From positions 62,001-126,000 of the forward strand of contig JAGAFD010000007.1 in assembly GCA_017612805.1 (NCBI GenBank): DNA of 64,000 nucleotides, read 5' to 3'. Below the pieces are notes generated by a model. The model did no database searches and was not told where the DNA came from. It saw nothing but the letters and a program-made list of their open reading frames with translations. The first letter of the stretch is position 1; every line of letters starts with the position of its first letter. Below are positions 50,494-58,724 of the stretch, one piece after another. A program made the position numbers and the translations under genes. The stretch is from Bacilli bacterium. GTDB taxonomy: Bacteria; Bacillota_I; Bacilli_A; RF39; UBA660.

Positions 50494-50523
50494 ATTGACC
50501 CTTATGGGTCAATAATATATAAT
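50494..50523 (+). promoter_or_regulatory. uvrB promoter with overlapping perfect palindrome
   Basis: -35 TTGACC (50495-50500), 17-base spacer and -10 TATAAT (50518-50523), 33 bases before uvrB. An 8-bp perfect inverted repeat ATTGACCC (50494-50501)/GGGTCAAT (50506-50513) with a TTAT centre covers the -35 and spacer, a typical repressor-operator position. It is not the Bacillus LexA box (GAACnnnnGTTC). A second possible promoter, TATAAT, lies at 50461-50466. Confidence 0.65.
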
Positions 50524-50555
50524 AAAAGAGTTAATAATAGATAGGAGGATTGGTT

Positions 50556-52505
50556 ATGGATCATTTTGAATTAGTATCAAATTATCAACCATTAGGTGAT
50601 CAACCAACTGCTATTGAAGCTTTAACTAACGGTGTTAATAATGGCGTTAAAGAACAAGTATTATTAGGTGCTACTGGTACTGGTAAAACATTTACTATGG
50701 CTAATGTAATTAAAAATGTTAATAAGCCTACTTTAGTATTAGCGCATAATAAAACTTTAGCGGGTCAATTATATAGTGAATTTAAAGAATTATTTCCAAA
50801 TAATCATGTCGAGTACTTTGTCTCTTATTATGATTATTATCAACCAGAAGCTTATGTACCGTCTAGTGATACTTATATTGAAAAAGATGCCTCAATTAAT
50901 GATGAAATTGATGAATTAAGACATGGCGCAACATCAGCATTAATTAACAATCGTGATGTTATTGTTGTAGCTTCAGTTTCATGTATTTATGGTATTGGTG
51001 AAAAAGAAGATTATGTTAAAAACTTGCTTATTTTAAGTGAAGGGCAAAATATTTCCCGTAATCAAATTATTAATCAATTAGTTGATATGACTTATGAACG
51101 TAATGATATTGATTTTCATCGAGGAACATTTAGAGTTCATGGTGATGTAATTGATGTTATTCCCGTTAATGAAAAAAGTCATGGGATTAAGATTGAATTA
51201 TTTGGTGATGAAATTGAAAAAATATCACTTTTTGATCCTTTGACTGGTGCTTTAATTAATCAAATTAAAAATATTACAATATTTCCGGCATCACACTTTG
51301 TAACTGATAAAGATAAATTAAATGAAGCTATTAGAAGAATCGAAGAAGAATTAAAGATGCGCTTAGATGAGTTACAAAAAGAAAATAAGTTATTAGAATA
51401 TCAACGTTTAAAAGAACGTACTAATTATGATATTGAAATGTTAAAAGAAACTGGTTTTTGTAATGGTGTTGAAAACTATTCAAGACATTTAGCGTTACGT
51501 GGTGAAGGTGAAACGCCTACTTGTTTAATTGATTTCTTTCCAGAAGATTTCTTAATGATTATTGATGAATCCCATGTAACTATTCCACAAATTGGGGGAA
51601 TGTATAATGGCGATCGAGCTCGTAAACAAACCTTAGTTGATTATGGATTTAGACTTCCTAGTGCGCTAGATAATCGACCATTAAAATTCAGTGAATTTGA
51701 AGATAAAATTAATCAAATAATATATGTTTCAGCAACTCCTGGTGATTATGAATTAGAACATGTTCATAATAAGTGTGTTGAACAAGTTATTAGACCGACG
51801 GGATTACTTGATCCAACTATTGAAGTTAAGAAAACATTAGGTCAAATTGATGATATTATGGAACAAATCATGATTCGTAAAGAACGTGGTGAAAGAGTCT
51901 TAATTACTACTTTAACAATCAGACAAAGTGAAGAATTAACGGCTTATTTAAAAGAACGTAATATAAGTGTTGCTTACTTACATAGTGAGATTAAAACTTT
52001 AGAACGTTTACAAATAATTCATGATTTAAGAGTAGGCAAATATGATTGCGTTGTAGGAATTAATCTACTTCGTGAAGGTATTGATATTCCGGAAGTAAGT
52101 TTAATTTGTATTTTAGATGCAGATAAACAAGGTTTCTTAAGAAGTGGCCGCAGTTTAATTCAAACAATTGGTAGAACAGCTAGAAATAGTAATGGTCATG
52201 TAATTATGTATGCTGATTCTATAAGTGATGCTATGGAATATGCGATGAAAGAAACAAATCGTAGAAGAACTATTCAAGAAGCATATAATGAAGAACACGG
52301 CATTATTCCTAAAACCATTATTAAAAAAATTAATGAAGTTATTTCTAATAAAGTTAAAAATAATGTGGAAGATAAAAAGTTATCGAAAAAAGATCAAGAA
52401 AAACTTATTAATGAATTATATGAAGAAATGCAACAAGCTGCGAAAAAGATGGATTTCGAACGTGCAATGGAATTAAGAGATATAATTTTCGAAATGAAGA
52501 AATAG
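50556..52505 (+). CDS. uvrB: UvrABC system protein B
   Basis: A 649-residue helicase-like subunit of nucleotide excision repair that verifies damage after UvrA loading. Walker A GATGTGKT (38-45), beta-hairpin region [21 protein letters not shown] (motif II), [19 protein letters not shown] (motif VI), and the C-terminal UVR motif [22 protein letters not shown] that binds UvrC. ATG 50556 with AGGAGG at 50543-50548 is chosen; the upstream TTG is not a better start. uvrA lies 6 kb downstream, not adjacent as in many bacteria. Confidence 0.96.
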   Translation: MDHFELVSNYQPLGDQPTAIEALTNGVNNGVKEQVLLGATGTGKTFTMANVIKNVNKPTLVLAHNKTLAGQLYSEFKELFPNNHVEYFVSYYDYYQPEAYVPSSDTYIEKDASINDEIDELRHGATSALINNRDVIVVASVSCIYGIGEKEDYVKNLLILSEGQNISRNQIINQLVDMTYERNDIDFHRGTFRVHGDVIDVIPVNEKSHGIKIELFGDEIEKISLFDPLTGALINQIKNITIFPASHFVTDKDKLNEAIRRIEEELKMRLDELQKENKLLEYQRLKERTNYDIEMLKETGFCNGVENYSRHLALRGEGETPTCLIDFFPEDFLMIIDESHVTIPQIGGMYNGDRARKQTLVDYGFRLPSALDNRPLKFSEFEDKINQIIYVSATPGDYELEHVHNKCVEQVIRPTGLLDPTIEVKKTLGQIDDIMEQIMIRKERGERVLITTLTIRQSEELTAYLKERNISVAYLHSEIKTLERLQIIHDLRVGKYDCVVGINLLREGIDIPEVSLICILDADKQGFLRSGRSLIQTIGRTARNSNGHVIMYADSISDAMEYAMKETNRRRTIQEAYNEEHGIIPKTIIKKINEVISNKVKNNVEDKKLSKKDQEKLINELYEEMQQAAKKMDFERAMELRDIIFEMKK

Positions 52506-52528
52506 TGTTTAAATTACACTATTTTTTT
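52500..52528 (+). terminator. Terminator after uvrB
   Basis: AAATAGTGT (52500-52508), 7-base loop, ACACTATTT (52516-52524), then T. The uvrB stop is in the left arm. An extended -10 TGTTATAAT for rplI follows at once (52528-52536). Confidence 0.78.
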
Positions 52529-52564
52529 GTTATAATAAAAATAGTATTTTATGAGGTGAATATT

Positions 52565-53005
52565 ATGAAAGTAATATTATTACAAGATGTTAAAAAACAG
52601 GGTAAAAAAGATGATATTCTAGAAGTAAGTGATGGTTATGCTAAAAACTTCTTAATTAAGAATAAATTAGCGGTTCCATATACTAAAAGAAGTAGTGAAA
52701 TACTTGATAATCAAATTGAAACAAGAGAGATTAAAGAACTTGAATTAATTAAAGAATGCGAAATATTAAAAAAGAAATTAGAAGCATTAACTTTAAAATT
52801 TAAAGTTAAGACAGGTAAAGATGATAAAGTATTTGGTAATATATCATCTAAACAAATTAGTGATGAATTAAAGAATAAGGGTTATGAAGTTGATAAAAAG
52901 ATTATCAGCTGTGACCATGAAATAAACAGTTTAGGGGTTCATGAAGTAGATGTTAAACTTCATAAGAAAGTGTGTGCTAGATTAAAAATAATGCTAGAAA
53001 AATAG
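52565..53005 (+). CDS. rplI: 50S ribosomal protein L9
   Basis: A 146-residue bL9. The N domain MKVILLQDVKKQGKKDDILEVSDGYAKNFLIKN binds 23S rRNA, then a long helix (about 55-75) leads to the C domain with VFGNISSKQI and HEVDVKLHKKV. ATG 52565 follows GAGGTGA. It is directly followed by dnaB, a common rplI-dnaB order in Firmicutes. The gdpP gene usual upstream is not here. Confidence 0.96.
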   Translation: MKVILLQDVKKQGKKDDILEVSDGYAKNFLIKNKLAVPYTKRSSEILDNQIETREIKELELIKECEILKKKLEALTLKFKVKTGKDDKVFGNISSKQISDELKNKGYEVDKKIISCDHEINSLGVHEVDVKLHKKVCARLKIMLEK

Positions 53006-53014
53006 GTGATTAAT

Positions 53015-54361
53015 ATGGCAGTAAGAAAAATGCCTCAAAATTTAGAAGCTGAGATGAGTGTTTTAGGTGTTGCGTTCTTAGACAAAGAAAGCATTGAAAA
53101 AGTATGCGAAGAACTAAGTAGTGACATGTTTTATAATGATAATAATAAACATATCTTTGAAGCTATTAAATCATTGTATGATCACAATGTACCACTTGAT
53201 ATAACTACTCTAAAAGAAGAATTAGATAAAAAGAAATTATTAAATGCTGTTGGTGGTGCGGAATATTTATCTGAGGTTGTAGATTCGGTTGCAACTTCGG
53301 CTAATATCGATTACTATATTAAAATTGTAAAAGAAAAAGCTATTTTAAGAAATTTAATAAATACAGCTACCGATATTGTTACTAATGCTTATGATGATGA
53401 AGAAAATGTAACTAATGTACTTGATAACGCAGAAAAACAAATATTAAATGTTGTTAAAGAAAGAGAAGCATCTGAATTCTTGTCAATTTCAACAGTTTTA
53501 AGAAGAGCGCAAGATCAATTAGAAGATTTAGCTAATAATCATCGTGCCATTACTGGTATTGAATCTGGTTTTACAAGATTAGATAAATCTACTGCTGGTT
53601 TTCACGGTGGTGAATTAATAATTATCGCTGCTCGTCCTGGTATGGGTAAAACAGCTTTTGCATTAAATATTGCTGCACATGCTGGTATGACAACCAAAAA
53701 AGCAATTGCTGTATTTAACTTAGAAATGCCTGCTGAAGCATTAGTTAATCGTATGATTAGTTCAGTAGGAAATATTGATGGTTATAAATTACAAACTGGT
53801 CAAATGCAACAAAATGACTGGAAAAGATATAATGAAGCGATGTCACAATTAGCTGAAACTAATATTTATATTGAAGATAATCCTGGTGTAACAGCTGCTG
53901 AAATTCGTGCTAAATGTCGTCGCCTTGCTAATAAAGAAGAAGGTTTAGGCTTAGTTATTATCGACTACTTACAACTTGTTACGAGTGGTAATAAACGTAC
54001 TGAATCAAGACAAGTAGAAGTATCCGATATTTCCCGTAGTTTAAAAACAATGGCAATGGAATTAAAAGTACCGGTAATTGCTTTAGCACAACTTTCACGT
54101 TCTGCTGAAAAACGTGAAAATAACGAACCAATGTTAGCTGACTTACGTGAATCAGGTTCTATTGAACAAGATGCCGATATTGTATTATTTATTAATCGTA
54201 AAGATTATTTCCAAGCTAAAGGACAATTAGATAAAGAAACCGTTGTTCCAGCTGAATTAATTATTGCTAAACATCGTAAAGGTTCAACTGGTAAAATCGA
54301 CTTATTATTTGAACTTAATACAAGTCACTTTAAAAATTATGCTGAACCTCGAGAAAATTAA
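53015..54361 (+). CDS. dnaB: Replicative DNA helicase
   Basis: A 448-residue DnaB/DnaC-type hexameric helicase that unwinds the fork. The N-terminal domain is PQNLEAEMSVLGVAFLD. The RecA-like core has Walker A ARPGMGKTA (206-214), Walker B LVIIDYLQL and the arginine finger region HRKGSTGKIDLLF. ATG 53015 follows AGGTGAT and the longer reading is rejected. It forms an operon with rplI and probably the downstream wall peptidase gene (17 bases apart). Confidence 0.96.
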   Translation: MAVRKMPQNLEAEMSVLGVAFLDKESIEKVCEELSSDMFYNDNNKHIFEAIKSLYDHNVPLDITTLKEELDKKKLLNAVGGAEYLSEVVDSVATSANIDYYIKIVKEKAILRNLINTATDIVTNAYDDEENVTNVLDNAEKQILNVVKEREASEFLSISTVLRRAQDQLEDLANNHRAITGIESGFTRLDKSTAGFHGGELIIIAARPGMGKTAFALNIAAHAGMTTKKAIAVFNLEMPAEALVNRMISSVGNIDGYKLQTGQMQQNDWKRYNEAMSQLAETNIYIEDNPGVTAAEIRAKCRRLANKEEGLGLVIIDYLQLVTSGNKRTESRQVEVSDISRSLKTMAMELKVPVIALAQLSRSAEKRENNEPMLADLRESGSIEQDADIVLFINRKDYFQAKGQLDKETVVPAELIIAKHRKGSTGKIDLLFELNTSHFKNYAEPREN

Positions 54362-54378
54362 GAATAAAGGGTGAAAAA

Positions 54379-55854
54379 ATGAAAAATTTTAAAATAATAC
54401 CATCATTATTATTAATTATAGTATTTATTTTAATTTATTTTTGTGGATTTACTAAACATACCACTTTAGTTCCTAAAACAGGTTATAAAGTTTATTTAGA
54501 TGGCAGTGAATTAGGTTTCATTGATTCTAAAAATGACTTATATGAACTGATTGATCAAGAACAAAAAGAAATTAAAAGTGAATATGGGGTAGATAAAGTT
54601 TATCCACCAAAAGGATTTAATATTAATAAATATATTTCTTATGATGAAGATTTTAATAAATCAAAAAATGTTTATAATACGATTAAGAATGGTGAAAATT
54701 TTACCATTAAAGGTTATAAAATAACTATTAAAAAAGAAGATCAAGAATTAGTTATTAATGTTTTAGATAAAAAGATCTTTGAAGAATCAATTAAAAATAT
54801 TATTAAATCTTTTATTAATTATGATGAATATCTTAATTATTTAAATGATACTCAACCGGAAATTGTTGATGTTGGTGAAATAATTGATAGTTTATATTTT
54901 GAAGAAACAATTACTATTAAAGAAACTTTAATTAGTGTTAATGATAAGATTTATACGGAAGTAGAAGACTTAACACATTATCTATTATTTGGTGATAATG
55001 TTAAAGCTCAAAAATATACCGTTGCAGTTGGTGATACGATTGCATCGATTGCTGAGGCTAATAAACTTAATAGTCAAGAATTCTTAATTGCTAATGCGGA
55101 TTTAAATTTACGTGATGAAACATCACTTTTAGCAGTAGGAGAGCAAGTATCTATTGCCTTAATTAATCCAGTATTATCCCTAACTTATGATTTAACATTA
55201 GTTGAAGATAATACCGTATATTATTCTAAGGAAACTAAATATGATTATAGTAAAAACACTTCATATAAAGAAGTTACACAAAAGGGTGTTAATGGTATAA
55301 CCAGAAATACTCAAAAAGTTCACATGGTTAATGGTGATATTGAAAAAGCTGTCATTATTAATTCCGTTGTAATTAGAGAACCTATTACTGAAATTACTAC
55401 GCGTGGACGTAAATATAATTACGTTACAAGTACCGAACAAGGTAATTATATTGATTTAAGTGGCGATTGGAAATGGCCTACTAATTCACCTTATATCATT
55501 ACTTCACCATATGGATATCGTGGTGGTTCGATTCATGAAGGTATTGATATTACTGGTACAGGTTATGGTTCACCAATTTATGCTGCTCGTGCTGGTTATG
55601 TAACAGAATCTTACTGGCAAAGAACTGGTGGTAACGTAATTATTCTTGATCATCAAAATGGTTATTTTACAATGTATGCACACTTATCAGCAAGATTAGT
55701 AGAACAAGGTCAATATGTATCGGCTGGTATGCGTATTGGATCAATGGGTTGCTCTGGTACAATGTGTACTGGTACCCACTTACACTTTGGTGCTTATAAC
55801 GGAAGACCATACCAAGGTGGTAAATCATTTGATCCTAGAAAGTTATATCAATAA
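54379..55854 (+). CDS. M23 peptidoglycan endopeptidase with LysM and G5 domains
   Basis: A 491-residue wall enzyme. One N-terminal helix (about 5-23) is followed by a helical/beta region, a LysM-like domain (about 212-260, KYTVAVGDTIASIAEANKL), a G5 domain (about 290-355) and a C-terminal M23 LytM-type zinc peptidase (about 372-485). The last has IHEGIDITG (first His and Asp) and TGTHLHFGAYN (HxH). It should cut peptide crosslinks at the cell surface. Its stop overlaps walJ (TAATG), a wall-homeostasis gene, and all belong to one transcription unit. Confidence 0.92.
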   Translation: MKNFKIIPSLLLIIVFILIYFCGFTKHTTLVPKTGYKVYLDGSELGFIDSKNDLYELIDQEQKEIKSEYGVDKVYPPKGFNINKYISYDEDFNKSKNVYNTIKNGENFTIKGYKITIKKEDQELVINVLDKKIFEESIKNIIKSFINYDEYLNYLNDTQPEIVDVGEIIDSLYFEETITIKETLISVNDKIYTEVEDLTHYLLFGDNVKAQKYTVAVGDTIASIAEANKLNSQEFLIANADLNLRDETSLLAVGEQVSIALINPVLSLTYDLTLVEDNTVYYSKETKYDYSKNTSYKEVTQKGVNGITRNTQKVHMVNGDIEKAVIINSVVIREPITEITTRGRKYNYVTSTEQGNYIDLSGDWKWPTNSPYIITSPYGYRGGSIHEGIDITGTGYGSPIYAARAGYVTESYWQRTGGNVIILDHQNGYFTMYAHLSARLVEQGQYVSAGMRIGSMGCSGTMCTGTHLHFGAYNGRPYQGGKSFDPRKLYQ

Positions 55855-56621
55855 TGCGTGTTTATGTTCTTGCTAGTGGTTCTGAAGGTAACTCAACCTA
55901 TATTGAAACTAGTAAACATAAAATATTGTTAGATGCTGGTAGAAATACCAAGTATCTAACTACTAAATTACAAGAAATTGGTGTCGATATTAATGATATC
56001 GACCTAATTTTTATTTCACATGCTCATAAAGACCATACGGAAAGTCTTCCGGTCTTATTAAAAAAGATACATCCGTTAGTCTATATTGGTAGTGAAATGA
56101 TCAAAGAACTAGATTTTATTACTTATTATGATAATTTAGTTTATTATGATAGTGATACTATCACTTTTGACGACTTTAGTATTGATTTAATCAATACTTC
56201 CCATGATGCTTTTGATTCACATGGCTTTATCTTCAATATTGACGGTAAAAGAGTAGTACAAATTACTGATACTGGTTATTTGAATGTTAAATATTTAGAT
56301 ATTTTAAGAGACGCAGATTATTATATCTTTGAAAGTAATCATGATGTTGAAATGATTATTAATGGTCCTTATCCTGATTATTTAAAAGCACGAATTGTTG
56401 GACCGAAAGGACACTTATCAAATAAAGAAGCTAGTATATATTTAGCAAAAGTGGTAGGAAGTAATACTAAATTAGTGGTTTTAGCCCATTTATCAAGACA
56501 TAATAATACTGAAGATGTAGCGCTTTCAACGGTTTTGGAGGTATTTAGAGAATATGCTAATCCATTTAATAATTTTATTTGTGCTAAACCAGATAGTGTA
56601 GTAGAGGTAGTAAATGATTAA
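55854..56621 (+). CDS. walJ: WalJ/YycJ-type MBL-fold exonuclease-like protein
   Basis: A 255-residue metallo-beta-lactamase-fold protein. It starts MRVYVLASGSEGNSTYIET, typical for WalJ, and has the metal motif SHAHKDH (55-61), ITDTGYL and ESNHDVEM. In Bacillus WalJ is linked with the WalKR regulon and DNA replication/mismatch repair and has 5'-exonuclease activity. Here it lies directly before rlmH, as in Bacillus and Staphylococcus, but walRK are not in this window. ATG overlaps the M23 stop. Confidence 0.92.
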   Translation: MRVYVLASGSEGNSTYIETSKHKILLDAGRNTKYLTTKLQEIGVDINDIDLIFISHAHKDHTESLPVLLKKIHPLVYIGSEMIKELDFITYYDNLVYYDSDTITFDDFSIDLINTSHDAFDSHGFIFNIDGKRVVQITDTGYLNVKYLDILRDADYYIFESNHDVEMIINGPYPDYLKARIVGPKGHLSNKEASIYLAKVVGSNTKLVVLAHLSRHNNTEDVALSTVLEVFREYANPFNNFICAKPDSVVEVVND

Positions 56622-57051
56622 AATAATATGTTTAGGTAAAATTAAAGAAGCTTATTTAAATGGCTTAATAGATGATTATCAAAAAAGAATTAATAAATAC
56701 CATAAATTAAGTATTATTGAACTTAAAGATACCGATAATTTAAGTGAAGAAAAAGAAGCGATATTAAAAAATATTGATAGTAGAGACTATGTAATTGCTT
56801 GTACGTTAGAAGGTAATATGTTAAATTCTTTGGAATTAGCGGAATTAATTGATAAAACCTTTATTACTAATCCGACAATTACCTTTGTTATTGGTTCTTC
56901 GACTGGAATTCATGAAGATGTTAAAAGAAGAGCCAATTACTTACTAAGTTTTTCTAAGCTTACTTATCCACACGGTTTATTTAGAGGAATTTTATTAGAA
57001 CAAATATATCGTAGTTGTAAGATTAATAATCATGAATCTTATCATAAATAG
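56614..57051 (+). CDS. rlmH: 23S rRNA (pseudouridine1915-N3)-methyltransferase
   Basis: A 145-residue SPOUT methyltransferase. The knot region contains FVIGSSTGIHEDVKRRANYLLSFSKLTYPHGLFRGILLEQIYRS, with GSSTG and PHGLFR(G) diagnostic of RlmH. It modifies helix 69 of 23S rRNA in assembled ribosomes. It overlaps walJ by 8 bases and is followed by ung after 9 bases. Confidence 0.95.
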   Translation: MIKIICLGKIKEAYLNGLIDDYQKRINKYHKLSIIELKDTDNLSEEKEAILKNIDSRDYVIACTLEGNMLNSLELAELIDKTFITNPTITFVIGSSTGIHEDVKRRANYLLSFSKLTYPHGLFRGILLEQIYRSCKINNHESYHK

Positions 57052-57060
57052 GGTGGTTTT

Positions 57061-57714
57061 ATGTTAAATAATGGATGGAATGAAATCTTAGCTGATTATT
57101 TAAAATCAGCTAATTATCTTAAGTTAATTAAGGAAGTTGATAAATTATATGGTAGTAACATATGTTACCCAAAGCATGAAGAAATATATGCTGCCTTAAA
57201 TATGCTTAAGTATGAAGATGTTAAGGTAGTCATTATTGGGCAAGATCCCTATCACGGTGAAGGGGAAGCTCATGGTCTTGCTTTTTCAGTAAGACAAGGG
57301 GTAAAGATTCCTCCTTCATTGCGGAATATCTTCAAAGAACTTTATAGTGATTTAGGTATTACCAGATTATCTACGGACTTATCGGATTGGGAAGAACAGG
57401 GCATTTTATTATTAAATAGTTGTTTAACTGTAACTAAAGATATACCAGGTTCACATAAAGATATAGGATGGCAAGAATTTACCGATTATATCATTAAAAA
57501 AATTAATGAAAAGAATGAACCCGTTGTTTTCTTATTATGGGGAAATTATGCAATTGGTAAAGAAAAACTAATTACTAATCCAATTCACCATGTTATTAAG
57601 AGTGCTCATCCATCCCCATTAAGTGCATCGCGTGGTTTCTTTGGCTCTAAACCATTTAGTAAAATTAATGAATATTTAGAAAAAGATTATAAAAAAACTA
57701 TCCACTGGGGATAG
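57061..57714 (+). CDS. ung: Uracil-DNA glycosylase, family 1
   Basis: A 217-residue enzyme that removes uracil from DNA. The catalytic loop is VVIIGQDPYHGEGEAHGLAFSV (Asp in GQDPYHG), then LLLNSCLTV and the HPSPLSASRGF leucine/His loop. RBS AGGGTGG lies just before the ATG. With dut at 9.9 kb it limits uracil in DNA. The stop TAG lies within the terminator stem. Confidence 0.96.
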   Translation: MLNNGWNEILADYLKSANYLKLIKEVDKLYGSNICYPKHEEIYAALNMLKYEDVKVVIIGQDPYHGEGEAHGLAFSVRQGVKIPPSLRNIFKELYSDLGITRLSTDLSDWEEQGILLLNSCLTVTKDIPGSHKDIGWQEFTDYIIKKINEKNEPVVFLLWGNYAIGKEKLITNPIHHVIKSAHPSPLSASRGFFGSKPFSKINEYLEKDYKKTIHWG

Positions 57715-57720
57715 TTTTTT
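57694..57720 (+). terminator. Terminator after ung
   Basis: AAAACTATCC (57694-57703), 5-base loop, GGATAGTTTT (57709-57718). The ung stop is in the right arm. It is A-rich on the left, so it also serves the converging LemA gene. Confidence 0.78.
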
Positions 57721-58264
57721 AAATTTTAAAATCATCAATGATATCATCAGTCATATCTTTACCATCAAAGAATGGTCTAATTTTAATACGATGAATTGTT
57801 GCAATAATATTAGTAGGAAACTTTCTTACAATATGGTTTAATTCGGAAGTTTCTTTATTGTAATAATTTTTAGTAGCAACTAACTTTTCTTCATTGTTTT
57901 TAAGTTCATTAAATAATACTTTAATATCTTTATTAGCATCTAATACGGTATGATCATTAACAACGGTTTCGCATAATGTAATATATTCCGTTAATTTGCG
58001 ATCAAAATCAAAATTAGAAATATTATCATTAGTTAAATTAGTAAAGTCTTTAAAGTATTCTTTAGTAGATTTTACTTTACTTTTAATAATTTTAACCATT
58101 TTATTTAATAAATCATAACGAATTCTTAATGTTTCATCAATTATACTTTCACTAGTAGCTATTTTAGTAATATAAAATTGCATTAAATTATATTTTGATA
58201 TATAAAACATTACAATTGCAAAAATAATTAATATAACTGTAACAATGATAAATACTTTAACCAT
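57719..58264 (-). CDS. LemA-family membrane protein
   Basis: A 181-residue protein with one N-terminal transmembrane helix (about 4-24) and a long helical body. It fits LemA: SESIIDETLRIRYDLLNKMVKIIKS near the anchor, FNELKNNEEKLVATKNYYNKETSELNHIVRKFPTNI in the second half (N..YN..V..F/P pattern). Function is unclear in all bacteria. ATG 58264 follows AGAGGTG; the TTG two codons upstream is rejected. Confidence 0.85.
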   Translation of the reverse strand: MVKVFIIVTVILIIFAIVMFYISKYNLMQFYITKIATSESIIDETLRIRYDLLNKMVKIIKSKVKSTKEYFKDFTNLTNDNISNFDFDRKLTEYITLCETVVNDHTVLDANKDIKVLFNELKNNEEKLVATKNYYNKETSELNHIVRKFPTNIIATIHRIKIRPFFDGKDMTDDIIDDFKI

Positions 58265-58319
58265 TTTCAAGCACCTCTACTATTAAAATTATAACAAATA
58301 TAATGAATAATTAAAAGAG

Positions 58320-58625
58320 TTAATTACTATTGTTATATGGATATTTATAGTTAATATTATCCATAAATTCTACGTAATTTAAATAAATCATTAAGATTAA
58401 ATAAACTCTTTTGGTTTCAGGATTTTCAATAATTAAGTGGTCTTTACCAGATTCCTTAATAATTCCTTGAAATATCTTATTTTTCCATGCATCACTATCT
58501 GGAAAAGAGACATAAGCATTAACCATTTTACCTTTATTTAATCTTAGAATGTTTTCAATATAACTTAGTTCACCATCATTTAAATAACTGGAGTTAGGAT
58601 AATAAGTTGTATTTATATAAATCAC
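58320..58625 (-). CDS. gerQ: GerQ-like spore coat protein
   Basis: A 101-residue protein matching GerQ (YwdL): SYIENILRLNKGKMVNAYVSF (21-41), then WKNKIFQGIIKESGKDHLIIENPETKRVYLILMIYLNYVEF and INYKYPY. In Bacillus, GerQ sits in the spore coat, is crosslinked by transglutaminase and is needed for CwlJ localisation. A CwlJ-like hydrolase is at 23164-23586. The start is uncertain: the only in-frame start in the right place is GTG 58625, which overlaps the AGGTG that looks like the RBS; ATA or ATT a few codons later are the alternatives. Confidence 0.85.
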   Translation of the reverse strand: MIYINTTYYPNSSYLNDGELSYIENILRLNKGKMVNAYVSFPDSDAWKNKIFQGIIKESGKDHLIIENPETKRVYLILMIYLNYVEFMDNINYKYPYNNSN

Positions 58626-58724
58626 CTCATTAATTTATATGTATTTATTAATAAATTATTCAAATACTATTATTGAATTACATCATTATTTTTGATAAAA
58701 TAAGGGCAATTTAGGGTGATTTTT

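Noticed and set aside
50494-50513. Canonical LexA (SOS) box at uvrB
   Set aside because: The palindrome is ATTGACCC/GGGTCAAT, without the GAAC/GTTC core of Gram-positive LexA boxes.
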